From JAUWQU01 sp964605095 (lineage in GTDB: Bacteria > Planctomycetota > Phycisphaerae > SM23-33), in contig CAZSBS010000102.1 of the NCBI GenBank assembly GCA_964605095.1, forward strand, positions 1 to 15,902: a stretch of DNA of 15,902 nucleotides. The letters are read 5' to 3'. The position numbers and the translations under genes are program-made. Under the pieces are notes generated by a model. It did not search any database. It saw only the letters and a program-made list of their open reading frames with translations, and was not told where the DNA came from. This document shows positions 4,712-12,380 of the stretch, piece after piece; the first letter of the stretch is position 1; the number at the start of each line of letters is the position of its first letter.

Positions 4712-7700
4712 ACAAGACTCCTGCTGCCACTGCCGATGCTACTGTAAAAAAAATGGAATCGCTGGATGCGGGTAAGGCCCGTCTGGCCGGGGCAGTCGCC
4801 TCGGCGGTGAGCCTGGCGGCTACCGCTGGACTGAGCATCTGGATGATCCGCCTGCTGGGCGGTCCTTCTGCCGGCGCGGAACTGGCCGGGCAGATGTCGC
4901 CCGTGCTGGCCTTCGCGGCTGTCGGCCTGATCGCCGCGGCGGCACTGGCGATCACCAGGCACATCGGGGCACAGCAGTTTCTGCTGGGATACTGGCTGGC
5001 CGTGGTCGTCGCCGCGATAGGCGCAACGCTGGCGGCGAGCCTGTGGAAGATCCCCGCGGACCTGGCAGGGCTGTTCGGCCTGGCGCCGGAGTCCGCCGGA
5101 AAATGGGTTGCCCTGGGCTCGCTGGCGATGCTCGTGTTAGGCGCTATCGTCGTGGTGCTGCTGACAGGCGCATCCCAGCCGCACAGCCGGCAAAGGTACG
5201 CCTCGATGGTGATCGTGTCGATCAGCTTCGCGATCGCGGCCTTGCTGGCAGTGAACATGCTGGCCGGGAAGAAACCCCTGCACAAGTCGCTGGAGACCCT
5301 CGGCCGCTACGGCCTGAGCGAGCGGACCAAGAAGATCCTCAAGGACGTGGCGGTCCCGGTCCGGCTATCGTGCGTGTACACGTCGACCGACAAGGCCAAG
5401 GGCACCGAAGAAAAACGGGCTCGCGTGCAGGAGCTTCTTGAGGACATGAAGCTGTACTGCGACAGAATCAAGGTGGACAACATCACCAATGACGGCGACA
5501 AGGCCCGCCTGCTTGCCCGCCTGCGGGGACAACTGGGCACGCAGGCCGACGCTCACCGCAAGTTCGTGCAGAAGTTTCAGGCCGACTCCGAGGCCCTCCA
5601 GGGCGAACTGGAAAAGGAGGCACAGGCGTGGAAGGCCCACTCGCCTGATTCGTACCTCAACCAATGGGGCCTTCCGGCGGAGATTTCCTCCGCCCTCGAC
5701 GATGCCGCCGCCAAGCTCAAGCAGACCCGCCAGAAAGTCGACGCCGCCCTGGGCGGCGCGGGCCTGCCGGACTACGCCGATCTCGTCAAGCAGATCAAGG
5801 AAGCCGACGAGAGCTGCCGCAGCGTGATCGAGCAGTCCGACGCGTTCGTGAAATCACTGGCCAAGATCGCCAAGGCCGCCGCGGACCCCAACACGCAGCG
5901 GAGCCTGCTGGCGCAGGTGAAGAAGTTCTCCGACTCCGCCGCCGCCACGTCCGCCGCGATCAACTCCGGCGGGGCCGATCCAAACGACCCGGCTGCCATC
6001 CTCGGCAAGTACGCCAAGGCCGCCACCGCCGCCGCGGATGAAGCCGCCGCCCTTGCCAAGGCCGTGAGCAACATCGCCGGGCCGGAACAGGCGAAGCTCG
6101 TAGGGCAGAACTCGCTCCTCGTGCTGCCGTTGGGCGCGGTGAGCATTCCGCTGACGACATACATCCAGCAGGCCCTGGCAGCATCGTTCCGCAAGATGGC
6201 GGAACAGGTCGATGCGGTGGTCAAGAACACCAAGGCCGACTACCAGAAGAAGTTCATCGCCCAGATCCGCCAGGATACCGAGTCGCTCGTGGCCTCGGCC
6301 GGCGAGATCAGCAAGTTGGCCGACGGCGCTGTCAGAAAGCTTGGCAAGGTCGACGCGATGAGCCGCCAGGCGTTCACCGCCGCCGAGACCGGCAAGCTCT
6401 TTGCCGGCCCGCTGGGCAAGATACAGGCGACCCTGGCGGCGGCTGAGAAACTGCCCGCCCTCAAGGACACGTCGATCTCGACGGACATCACCGGCGAGAA
6501 CATCATCATCGTCGAGGCCGGGCCGGAGAAAGAGCAGAAGGTAAAGGTGATCTCGTTTAACGAAGTCTGGCCTCTGAAGGTCAGGCCGATGGGCATGGAG
6601 GCCGAAGGCCAGGGCCCGCAGGCGCGGGAGTTCAACGGCGACGCGGCAATCGGCTCGCAGATACTCGGAATGACCAGCCAGCCGTTCGCGCTGGTGCTGC
6701 TGGCCTACTGGGGACCCGGGCCGGACATGCCACCGCAGATGGCCGAGAGGATGCCCCGATCCGACCTGCCGCCCGAAGCCTTCGCGGCCCTTCGAGACAG
6801 GCTCCAGGCGGCCAACTTTGCCGTCGAGGACTGGAACCTCAACAACGACATGCCCGACCCCAACGAGCACAAGGGGCGCCAGAAGGTGCTGATCGTCCTG
6901 CCCCCGGCCCCTGCCGCGCCGCAGAACCCCTTCCAGCCACAGCAGGCCCCCATGCCGCAGTTCGGCCCCGAAAACGCGAAGAAGGTCACCGACGCCGTCT
7001 CCGGCGGCATTCCGGCTGTATTCCTGGCAACCTTCAGCCCGCCGCGGCAGGTCAGCCCGTTCATGCCGCCTGCCTCGGCGCCCTACGCATGGGGCCAGTA
7101 CCTCCGAGATCAATGGGGCCTGGACGTCAAGACCAACTACCTCGTTGTCCCGGCCGTAACGGACGAGAAGACTCCCGGCAAGTACAAGGTAGACGCCGAA
7201 CGGTTCAATTTCCTGCCGCTGAGTTCGTTCACCGACCAGCCCATCGGCAAACCGCTCCAGGGTCAGCGGGTCATGTGGACGAACCTCTGCCCTGTCGTCG
7301 GCATCCTGACCACCCGCGGAGAACCCTCGGAGCCGCCATCAGGCGTGACGATCCAGCGGGTACTTAGTTTCCCAAGTGGCGACAAGTCCACCTGGGCCAC
7401 ACGCCGGATACAAGAGCTTCTGACGCAGTTCCGCACCAGCGAGGGCAGCTACATCTCGCCGGACTACTCGGCTGGGGCCGGGGACCTGCCCGTACCGTTC
7501 GACCTGGCCGTGGCAGCCACCAAGGCCGAGGACAAGGAAAAGGGCGTCAAGCCCGTGCGGATCGTGGTGATGACCGTCGGGGCAAGCCTGACCAGCGGGT
7601 ACATGGACCAGGAAGTGCCCGTGCGGGACGCCAAGGGCGCTCTGTCCCTTGCCGACCCCCCGCGGGCCAACGCCGACCTGCCGATCAACAGCATCTACTG

Positions 7701-7863
7701 GCTCATTGGCCGGCGCGGGCTTATCTCCAGCGGGCCAGTCCAGGCGACCATGCGAGAAATACCGCCTACCCTCCGCACACTGCTCGTGGCTGCCTATTGC
7801 GTGGTGCTGCCACTGCTGATCGTCGGAATCGGCGGGCTGGTAATGTACAAGCGGTCACGATAG
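4702..7863 (+). CDS. GldG-type ABC transporter auxiliary membrane protein with long helical insertion
   Basis: 1053 residues. About five membrane segments lie near the N-terminus (roughly 33-52, 67-86, 94-115, 136-156, 167-187). The GldG-like extracytoplasmic domain then begins with LGRYGLSERTKKILKDVAVP (200-219) and resumes around 595 (GENIIIVEAGPEKEQKVKVI, REFNGDAAIGSQIL). One C-terminal anchor lies at about 1026-1048, followed by KRSR. Between residues about 265 and 590 sits a long Ala/Lys/Gln/Asp-rich, probably coiled-coil insertion. GldG proteins are usually about 500-600 residues, so this one is nearly doubled in size. A Pro/Gln-rich stretch lies at about 735-760. ATG 4702 overlaps the permease stop by ten bases and has GGAG eight bases upstream. 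An A8 tract lies at codons 15-18. The likely role is as periplasm-facing partner of the ATPase/permease pair; ligand unknown. Confidence 0.85.
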   Translation: MAIDKTPAATADATVKKMESLDAGKARLAGAVASAVSLAATAGLSIWMIRLLGGPSAGAELAGQMSPVLAFAAVGLIAAAALAITRHIGAQQFLLGYWLAVVVAAIGATLAASLWKIPADLAGLFGLAPESAGKWVALGSLAMLVLGAIVVVLLTGASQPHSRQRYASMVIVSISFAIAALLAVNMLAGKKPLHKSLETLGRYGLSERTKKILKDVAVPVRLSCVYTSTDKAKGTEEKRARVQELLEDMKLYCDRIKVDNITNDGDKARLLARLRGQLGTQADAHRKFVQKFQADSEALQGELEKEAQAWKAHSPDSYLNQWGLPAEISSALDDAAAKLKQTRQKVDAALGGAGLPDYADLVKQIKEADESCRSVIEQSDAFVKSLAKIAKAAADPNTQRSLLAQVKKFSDSAAATSAAINSGGADPNDPAAILGKYAKAATAAADEAAALAKAVSNIAGPEQAKLVGQNSLLVLPLGAVSIPLTTYIQQALAASFRKMAEQVDAVVKNTKADYQKKFIAQIRQDTESLVASAGEISKLADGAVRKLGKVDAMSRQAFTAAETGKLFAGPLGKIQATLAAAEKLPALKDTSISTDITGENIIIVEAGPEKEQKVKVISFNEVWPLKVRPMGMEAEGQGPQAREFNGDAAIGSQILGMTSQPFALVLLAYWGPGPDMPPQMAERMPRSDLPPEAFAALRDRLQAANFAVEDWNLNNDMPDPNEHKGRQKVLIVLPPAPAAPQNPFQPQQAPMPQFGPENAKKVTDAVSGGIPAVFLATFSPPRQVSPFMPPASAPYAWGQYLRDQWGLDVKTNYLVVPAVTDEKTPGKYKVDAERFNFLPLSSFTDQPIGKPLQGQRVMWTNLCPVVGILTTRGEPSEPPSGVTIQRVLSFPSGDKSTWATRRIQELLTQFRTSEGSYISPDYSAGAGDLPVPFDLAVAATKAEDKEKGVKPVRIVVMTVGASLTSGYMDQEVPVRDAKGALSLADPPRANADLPINSIYWLIGRRGLISSGPVQATMREIPPTLRTLLVAAYCVVLPLLIVGIGGLVMYKRSR
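4746..4753 (+). repeat. A8 homopolymer near the start of the GldG-type gene
   Basis: Eight adenines encode part of V-K-K-M at codons 15-18 and end in an in-frame ATG (4753-4755). A run of this length stands out in GC-rich coding DNA. It is a candidate site for replication or transcription slippage, with possible re-initiation at the ATG. Confidence 0.45.
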
Positions 7864-7885
7864 CCAAACAAGAGAAGGTCATAGG

Positions 7886-10228
7886 ATGAAGCCAACAACG
7901 ATAATCATACTCGCGGCACTGCTTGTGGCCTGCCTGGCCGTGGCGCTGCTGACCAGCGACATCTTCACGACCACCCCGCCCGAGAAGGCCGAGTCGGGCC
8001 AGGTCAATCTCTTTACGCCGGCCGTGGGCAAGGTCGCGGAACTCACCGTCCAGGGTCCGTCCGGGACGATAAGCTTCCGCAAGCAAGGCGAGAACTGGCG
8101 GATCGTCAAACCCTTCGACGCCGCCGCCGACTCATCGAGCGTCAACCAGCTCGCCGACGCTATCAAGGACATCAAGGGCGTCAAGGCCGCGGATGTGGAC
8201 GACCAGACCACCGGCCTGGGCGCTCCGAAGTGGACCGTCACCGTCACCGACGACAAGAACGCCACGCACAAACTCATGGTCGGCCTGCCCAGGCCAATGC
8301 GGGCCGCGCAAACCTACGTCCGCGCCGACGACGGCAAGCAGGCGTATGTGACCGACGTGGACCTGGCCGCCAAGCTCGGCAAGCCCTCTGGCGAGTTCCG
8401 CAACATGACCGTGCTGGACCTCCAGAGCGGCTCGATGGCCCGCGTGAAGGTCGCCGGACCTGAGAGCTTCGAGTTGGTAAAGCATGCCGACAACTGGCAA
8501 TTGGCCTCGCCTGTGGCCGCCCCGGCCAACCCGGACAACGTCAAGAAGCTCCTCGACGCGATCGCGCATGTGACGGCCAGCGACTTCGTCGCCGACGACG
8601 CCAACGACCTGGCCCCCTACGGCCTGGCCCGCCCGCGACTGCTTGCGGAGGTGGAAATGGCGCCCGAGCCTGCCCCGCTGGAGCCTGCCACCAGCCCCGC
8701 CGCCACGAAGCCTGCCGCCACGCGCCCGGCAGCGAAGGTATACAGCCTGGCCCTGGGCAAACAGATCGGCGACAAGATCTACGCCAAGGCATCGGACTGC
8801 CCCGCCGTCTTCAGGGTGCGCCAGGACCTGCTCCAGAACCTCCAGCCGAAGCTGGCGGACCTGCGAATCCGCAAGGTGGGCGACATCGACATTCAGGCCG
8901 TGACGGGCGTGGATATTTCGGTGCCGGCCGGCAAGGCGGGCTTCGTCAAGGCCGACGGCAAGTGGCGGATGGCCTTGCCTCTGGCCGGCCCGGCCAGCCA
9001 ATCGGCGATTGACAAGCTACTGAACGACGCGGCCAATCTCAAGGCTGAGAGCTTCAAAGACGACGTGACCGACCCGGCCCTGTACGGCCTGGACAAGCCG
9101 ATGGCGGAGCTGAAGTTCCGCATGGCCGGCGCGGGCAAGGTTGTCAGCCTGCTTATCGGCGGCAAGAGCCCCTCCGGGGAGATGACGTTCGTTCAGTCGG
9201 CCGGCCTCGGGTCCCGTGGGGGGGCGACGGCGGTGGCTGTCGTCCGCACGAGCGACCTGGGAGCTATTCTGGCCGAGCCGGCGACGTATTGGGACACGAC
9301 CATCCTCAAGTTGCCGGCGGGCGCAAGGGCAGCCTCACTGGACATTCGCCGCCCGGACGACAGCTACAGCCTCGTCCACGACGCCAACAGCGCCTGGCGG
9401 CTGACGGCCCCTCTTGCCGCGCCGGCCAATGAGGAGCAGATCAACAAGATCCTCGACAGCCTGGAAGACCTCCAGGCCGAAAGGATCGTCAACCTTGGTA
9501 GCAGCGTCCCGGAAAGCTACGCCAAGGGCAAGGACATCATGCAGGTGATCCTGACAACGACCGCCGAGCCCGCCACCCAACCCGCCACGAGCCAGCCCAC
9601 GACGCAATCAGCGACGGCGCCGGCCAGCCAGCCCGTCCCCGCGGCGCCGGCGACGCGGCCTGCCCCGGCCAAGCCCGTCGTAAAGACGTACAATATCACC
9701 GTCGCCAAGATCGGCCTGCACTGCTTCGTGTGGGTTGCCGGCGGCAAACTCGTCACGATCGGCCAATTCCCGCTGACCCTTTACAACGAGTTGTCCGGCG
9801 AGCTGCGCGGGCGGCGTGTATGGTCCATCGACCCGGCTCGCGTCCGTCAGGTGAAGGTTGTCTCGGACGCCGACGGCGTCGATCTGAAGCGGGACGGCGA
9901 CGGCTGGACCTGCATATCGGATCCATACGTGAAGATCGACGCCGAGAAGGTGGCCGCCTTCCTCAAGGATGCCGGCGAGATCCAGGCCGACCGGTACGAG
10001 CAGAACTCCGCGCCCAAGGACCTCGATGCCTTCGGCCTGGACAAGCCCTGGCTGCGGTTGGAACTGGTGGACGAGGCCGGCAAGAAGACCGTCCTGATAG
10101 TCTCATACACCGGCAAGACAGCCGACAAGGACCGCTACGCGACGACCTCGTCAACGCCGGGCGTGCTGCTCCTGCCCGCCTCGGCCATCGAAAAATTCGC
10201 CAAGACGCTCAAGGACTTCAAGAAGTAG
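7886..10228 (+). CDS. Membrane-anchored protein with five DUF4340-like repeats
   Basis: 780 residues. One N-terminal hydrophobic segment (5-24) would anchor or export it. LVAC at 13-16 fits a lipobox loosely, but hydrophobic residues continue after the Cys, so a membrane anchor is more likely. The rest is five repeats at about 48-165, 184-320, 331-465, 482-640 and 650-775. Each is marked by a Trp strand (W71, W205, W360, W504, W674, as in NWRIVKP, NWQLASP, KWRMALP) and a helix of the form ..I.KLLD.L..L.A. Most also carry a YGL.KP-type turn (PYGLARP, LYGLDKP, AFGLDKP), which is lost in repeat four. Two Pro/Ala/Thr-rich linkers (about 259-284 and 560-597) interrupt repeats two and four. It starts 22 bases after the GldG-type gene with GAAGG upstream. 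DUF4340 proteins regularly accompany GldFG-type transporters, so it is probably an extracytoplasmic partner; its biochemical role is unknown. Confidence 0.85.
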   Translation: MKPTTIIILAALLVACLAVALLTSDIFTTTPPEKAESGQVNLFTPAVGKVAELTVQGPSGTISFRKQGENWRIVKPFDAAADSSSVNQLADAIKDIKGVKAADVDDQTTGLGAPKWTVTVTDDKNATHKLMVGLPRPMRAAQTYVRADDGKQAYVTDVDLAAKLGKPSGEFRNMTVLDLQSGSMARVKVAGPESFELVKHADNWQLASPVAAPANPDNVKKLLDAIAHVTASDFVADDANDLAPYGLARPRLLAEVEMAPEPAPLEPATSPAATKPAATRPAAKVYSLALGKQIGDKIYAKASDCPAVFRVRQDLLQNLQPKLADLRIRKVGDIDIQAVTGVDISVPAGKAGFVKADGKWRMALPLAGPASQSAIDKLLNDAANLKAESFKDDVTDPALYGLDKPMAELKFRMAGAGKVVSLLIGGKSPSGEMTFVQSAGLGSRGGATAVAVVRTSDLGAILAEPATYWDTTILKLPAGARAASLDIRRPDDSYSLVHDANSAWRLTAPLAAPANEEQINKILDSLEDLQAERIVNLGSSVPESYAKGKDIMQVILTTTAEPATQPATSQPTTQSATAPASQPVPAAPATRPAPAKPVVKTYNITVAKIGLHCFVWVAGGKLVTIGQFPLTLYNELSGELRGRRVWSIDPARVRQVKVVSDADGVDLKRDGDGWTCISDPYVKIDAEKVAAFLKDAGEIQADRYEQNSAPKDLDAFGLDKPWLRLELVDEAGKKTVLIVSYTGKTADKDRYATTSSTPGVLLLPASAIEKFAKTLKDFKK

Positions 10229-10274
10229 CCGCCCGCCGACTGCCCGGCCCGTGGCTGCAGGTAAAAGTACTGAC

Positions 10275-10303
10275 CTGACAAGCCGCGCCGGTTCTGGTAT
10301 GAT
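10275..10303 (+). promoter_or_regulatory. Sigma70-like promoter of the tandem exported-protein genes
   Basis: CTGACA (10275-10280) and TATGAT (10298-10303) are separated by 17 bases, five of six matches in each box at ideal spacing. It lies 60 bases upstream of the next ATG and 47 bases beyond the DUF4340 stop, which suggests a new transcription unit begins here. Confidence 0.65.
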
Positions 10304-10306
10304 GGC

Positions 10307-10339
10307 GACGTCAGGGCGATTTGCGCCCGCCAAGGCGTC
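10307..10339 (+). promoter_or_regulatory. Hairpin in the 5' leader
   Basis: GGGCG (10314-10318) and CGCCC (10324-10328) form a 5-bp stem with a 5-base loop, and GACG (10307-10310) can close it with CGTC (10336-10339). It lies at the expected transcript start, ahead of the GGGAG ribosome-binding site near 10351. It could stabilise the mRNA; no regulatory partner is visible. Confidence 0.35.
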
Positions 10340-10363
10340 AGTAACAGTCCGGGAGACAGACAC

Positions 10364-11326
10364 ATGAGCAAATCGGCGGTATTCACGGCGGTCCTGCTGG
10401 CGGCTGGGTGCCTGGCCGCGGCGGCTGGGCCTGCTGCGGCGGGAGTGACCAAGGAGCAACTCGACAAGGCCATTGCCAAACTCAGCGCCAACGCCGAGAT
10501 TTGGGTCCAGGACAAGAACATTCCGACCAACGACCTGGCGGACCTTGACAGCCTGAAGTTCGACAAGGAATCGGCCCCGGTGATCATGGCGGCGCTGGGG
10601 GGCATCAAGCGCGACACTGAGGGCCTCTACGTCATTGCCCGGCTGCTTGAGCGATTGCAGAGCAGCGACCTGGAGACCATCCGCGCCGTTATGCCCGAGG
10701 CCCAACGCATAGGATTGGCGGCCAAGGGTCTCTACCGGCCCTTCCCCCCGTACAAGGCGCCAGGAAATACCGGGGGCCTGCCCAAGTTCGACCCCCGTAT
10801 GACCACCGAGCAGATCATGACCCGCATGGGTTCCGTGGACGTCCAGCGGGAAGCCAAGAAGCAGCGCGACATTGTCGTCGCCAAGCAGAACGAGGCCGCG
10901 TGGGATAACGAACAGGCTGCCTACAAACTCATTGCCGCAGGCGGCAACCAGAATGACGACACCAGGGCCATGGCGGCGATGGGCTTGGCCGAACGGGTCG
11001 GCGATGCGAATTTCACAACCATTCTCGATGCGTACATGGCCGCCGCGCTCAAAATGGAACCCGCCCGCGCCGCCAAGCTCTACCGGATCCTTCGCCCGAC
11101 CGCGCTGCGCCTGCGAATACAGCCCAGGAAGAAATACACCCTCAAGGGCAAGACCCTGCTCCTTACGGACGCCACCAGCACGATGAGCACTATCGATGAT
11201 TACGCCGGGCTCAGGGTGCTGGCGCTGCTCAACAGGCTCGTGGAAATAGCCAAAGACAAGAGCCTCGCCAAGGTTCCCGTGCCCACACCGAAGGAAATCG
11301 ACGACTTCAACAAGCCGAGAAAGTAG
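10364..11326 (+). CDS. Exported protein of unknown function, paralog of the following gene
   Basis: 320 residues with a signal sequence (about 1-26, Ala-rich). AAGC at 13-16 could serve as a weak lipobox; otherwise signal peptidase I would cut near AAAG (about 25-27). No known domain is recognised. The mature part is mostly helical by composition and aligns along its length with the next protein. Shared landmarks are VT..Q.D (28-34), GLYVIARLLERL (87-98, versus GLYVASRLLRQL), LYRILRPTALRL (239-250, versus LYDILRPVAIEL) and a final LALLNRL (286-292, versus LTMLNRV). ATG 10364 has GGGAG about nine bases upstream and a good promoter before it. The next gene begins two bases after the stop, so the pair is co-transcribed. 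It is probably periplasmic or lipid-anchored. No function can be assigned. Confidence 0.75.
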   Translation: MSKSAVFTAVLLAAGCLAAAAGPAAAGVTKEQLDKAIAKLSANAEIWVQDKNIPTNDLADLDSLKFDKESAPVIMAALGGIKRDTEGLYVIARLLERLQSSDLETIRAVMPEAQRIGLAAKGLYRPFPPYKAPGNTGGLPKFDPRMTTEQIMTRMGSVDVQREAKKQRDIVVAKQNEAAWDNEQAAYKLIAAGGNQNDDTRAMAAMGLAERVGDANFTTILDAYMAAALKMEPARAAKLYRILRPTALRLRIQPRKKYTLKGKTLLLTDATSTMSTIDDYAGLRVLALLNRLVEIAKDKSLAKVPVPTPKEIDDFNKPRK

Positions 11327-11328
11327 CC

Positions 11329-12330
11329 ATGAAACAACCGCCCATGTCGGCCCGCATCGCAGCCGCGGCCGGGATATTGTGGCTGCTGGCCGCTGCGGCC
11401 TTCGCCGCCGACGCCAACAGCGCCACCCAAAGCGCCCCGGTCGCCGCGGTGACCAGGGCCCAGATCGACGCCGTCGTGGCACAGCTTCGAACCAATGGCC
11501 CGCTCTGGCAAAAAGGCCTCCCCCTCGAGCAGGGCCCCGAGTTGGCCCTGAAGATGCTGTTCTTCGAGCCGGGCTCCGTCGACCTCCTGTGCGACGCCCT
11601 GGCAGCCGTGCCGCTGGACCCCAACGGCCTGTATGTCGCGTCCCGGCTGCTGCGCCAGCTTACCTACTCCAAGCCCCAGACCATCCTGGCCGCCCTGCCC
11701 ACTATCAAGGGCCTCGCCAAACGCGTCGACGATCTCCACAAGGACTTCCCCCCCCTCAGCGAAACGGACCTCAAATGGCTGAAGAACCCGACCGACCAAA
11801 GCAAGGTGGCCCTAGCCGCCCTCAAGAAACGCCAGGACGACAAGATCGCACGCGAAACGCCCATCGCGAGGGTTAACGAGGCCATCTATTCCATCCAGGG
11901 CCGGGCGCTACAACTCATGGCGTACTCCCACGACCCGGCGCAGTACAAGGAATTGGCCGACGAACTGGTCAGGGTCGAGAAGGACCGCTCGGGCCTCTTC
12001 ATGATAATCATCCAGGCAATAGGCGCCGAGGCCCGCAAGATGAGCCCCGACGAGGGCAAGGCGCTTTACGACATCCTCCGGCCCGTCGCCATCGAACTGA
12101 CGTTCGAACGCAAACGCACTTACTACAACTATTCCAAGCCTGCCCTCCGGCCGGACGACATAAGCACCTACGAGAAGACGGAAGTCTATCCGGGGATAAC
12201 GATCCTCACGATGCTCAATCGAGTAGCGACGGCCTGCCACAGCGGCGACGCCCCAGCCATGAAGGTGCCCAAGGATAGGGAAATCGAGAAATACTGGGCC
12301 GACAAGAACAAACAGAAGAAGCCGCGGTGA
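11329..12330 (+). CDS. Exported protein of unknown function, second member of a tandem paralog pair
   Basis: 333 residues with a signal peptide (hydrophobic 9-23, likely cut after AFA at residue 26). After a short Ala/Ser linker it aligns with the preceding protein over nearly its whole length: VTRAQID (41-47), GLYVASRLLRQL (100-111), LYDILRPVAIEL (247-258) and ILTMLNRV (292-299). The two differ in the middle. This one has an FPPLSETDLKWL segment and the Tyr-rich RKRTYYNYSK (261-270), and it ends in a strongly basic tail. It starts two bases after the stop of its neighbour, and its TGA overlaps a GTG that could start the next gene. Only a weak GAGAAAG lies ahead of the ATG, consistent with translational coupling. 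The pair probably arose by tandem duplication and divergence. No family or function recognised. Confidence 0.75.
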   Translation: MKQPPMSARIAAAAGILWLLAAAAFAADANSATQSAPVAAVTRAQIDAVVAQLRTNGPLWQKGLPLEQGPELALKMLFFEPGSVDLLCDALAAVPLDPNGLYVASRLLRQLTYSKPQTILAALPTIKGLAKRVDDLHKDFPPLSETDLKWLKNPTDQSKVALAALKKRQDDKIARETPIARVNEAIYSIQGRALQLMAYSHDPAQYKELADELVRVEKDRSGLFMIIIQAIGAEARKMSPDEGKALYDILRPVAIELTFERKRTYYNYSKPALRPDDISTYEKTEVYPGITILTMLNRVATACHSGDAPAMKVPKDREIEKYWADKNKQKKPR

Positions 12331-12380
12331 AAATCCGAATCTCGAAGCCCGAAGCTTGCCTGTCGGCAGGACATGTCAAG
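12331..12380. repeat. CGAA-periodic leader and small hairpin before aroDE
   Basis: CGAA occurs at 12336, 12343 and 12350, a 7-base period. It is followed by a hairpin CCTG-TCGG-CAGG (12359-12370) inside CTTG...CAAG (from 12355 to 12380). Such CGAA-rich strings look non-coding, which argues against aroDE starting at the GTG at 12327. Confidence 0.35.

Noticed and set aside
5854..7113. 419-codon minus-strand open frame inside the GldG-type gene
   Set aside because: It is antisense to a well-supported gene, with composition typical of a GC-skewed shadow frame.
10229..10274. Intrinsic terminator after the DUF4340 gene
   Set aside because: No stable stem followed by a T-run is visible, so the end of the ABC operon cannot be placed from sequence.
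10151..11482. 443-codon minus-strand open frame opposite the exported paralog
   Set aside because: The plus-strand gene has a promoter, ribosome-binding site, signal peptide and a paralog, whereas the antisense frame has none of these.
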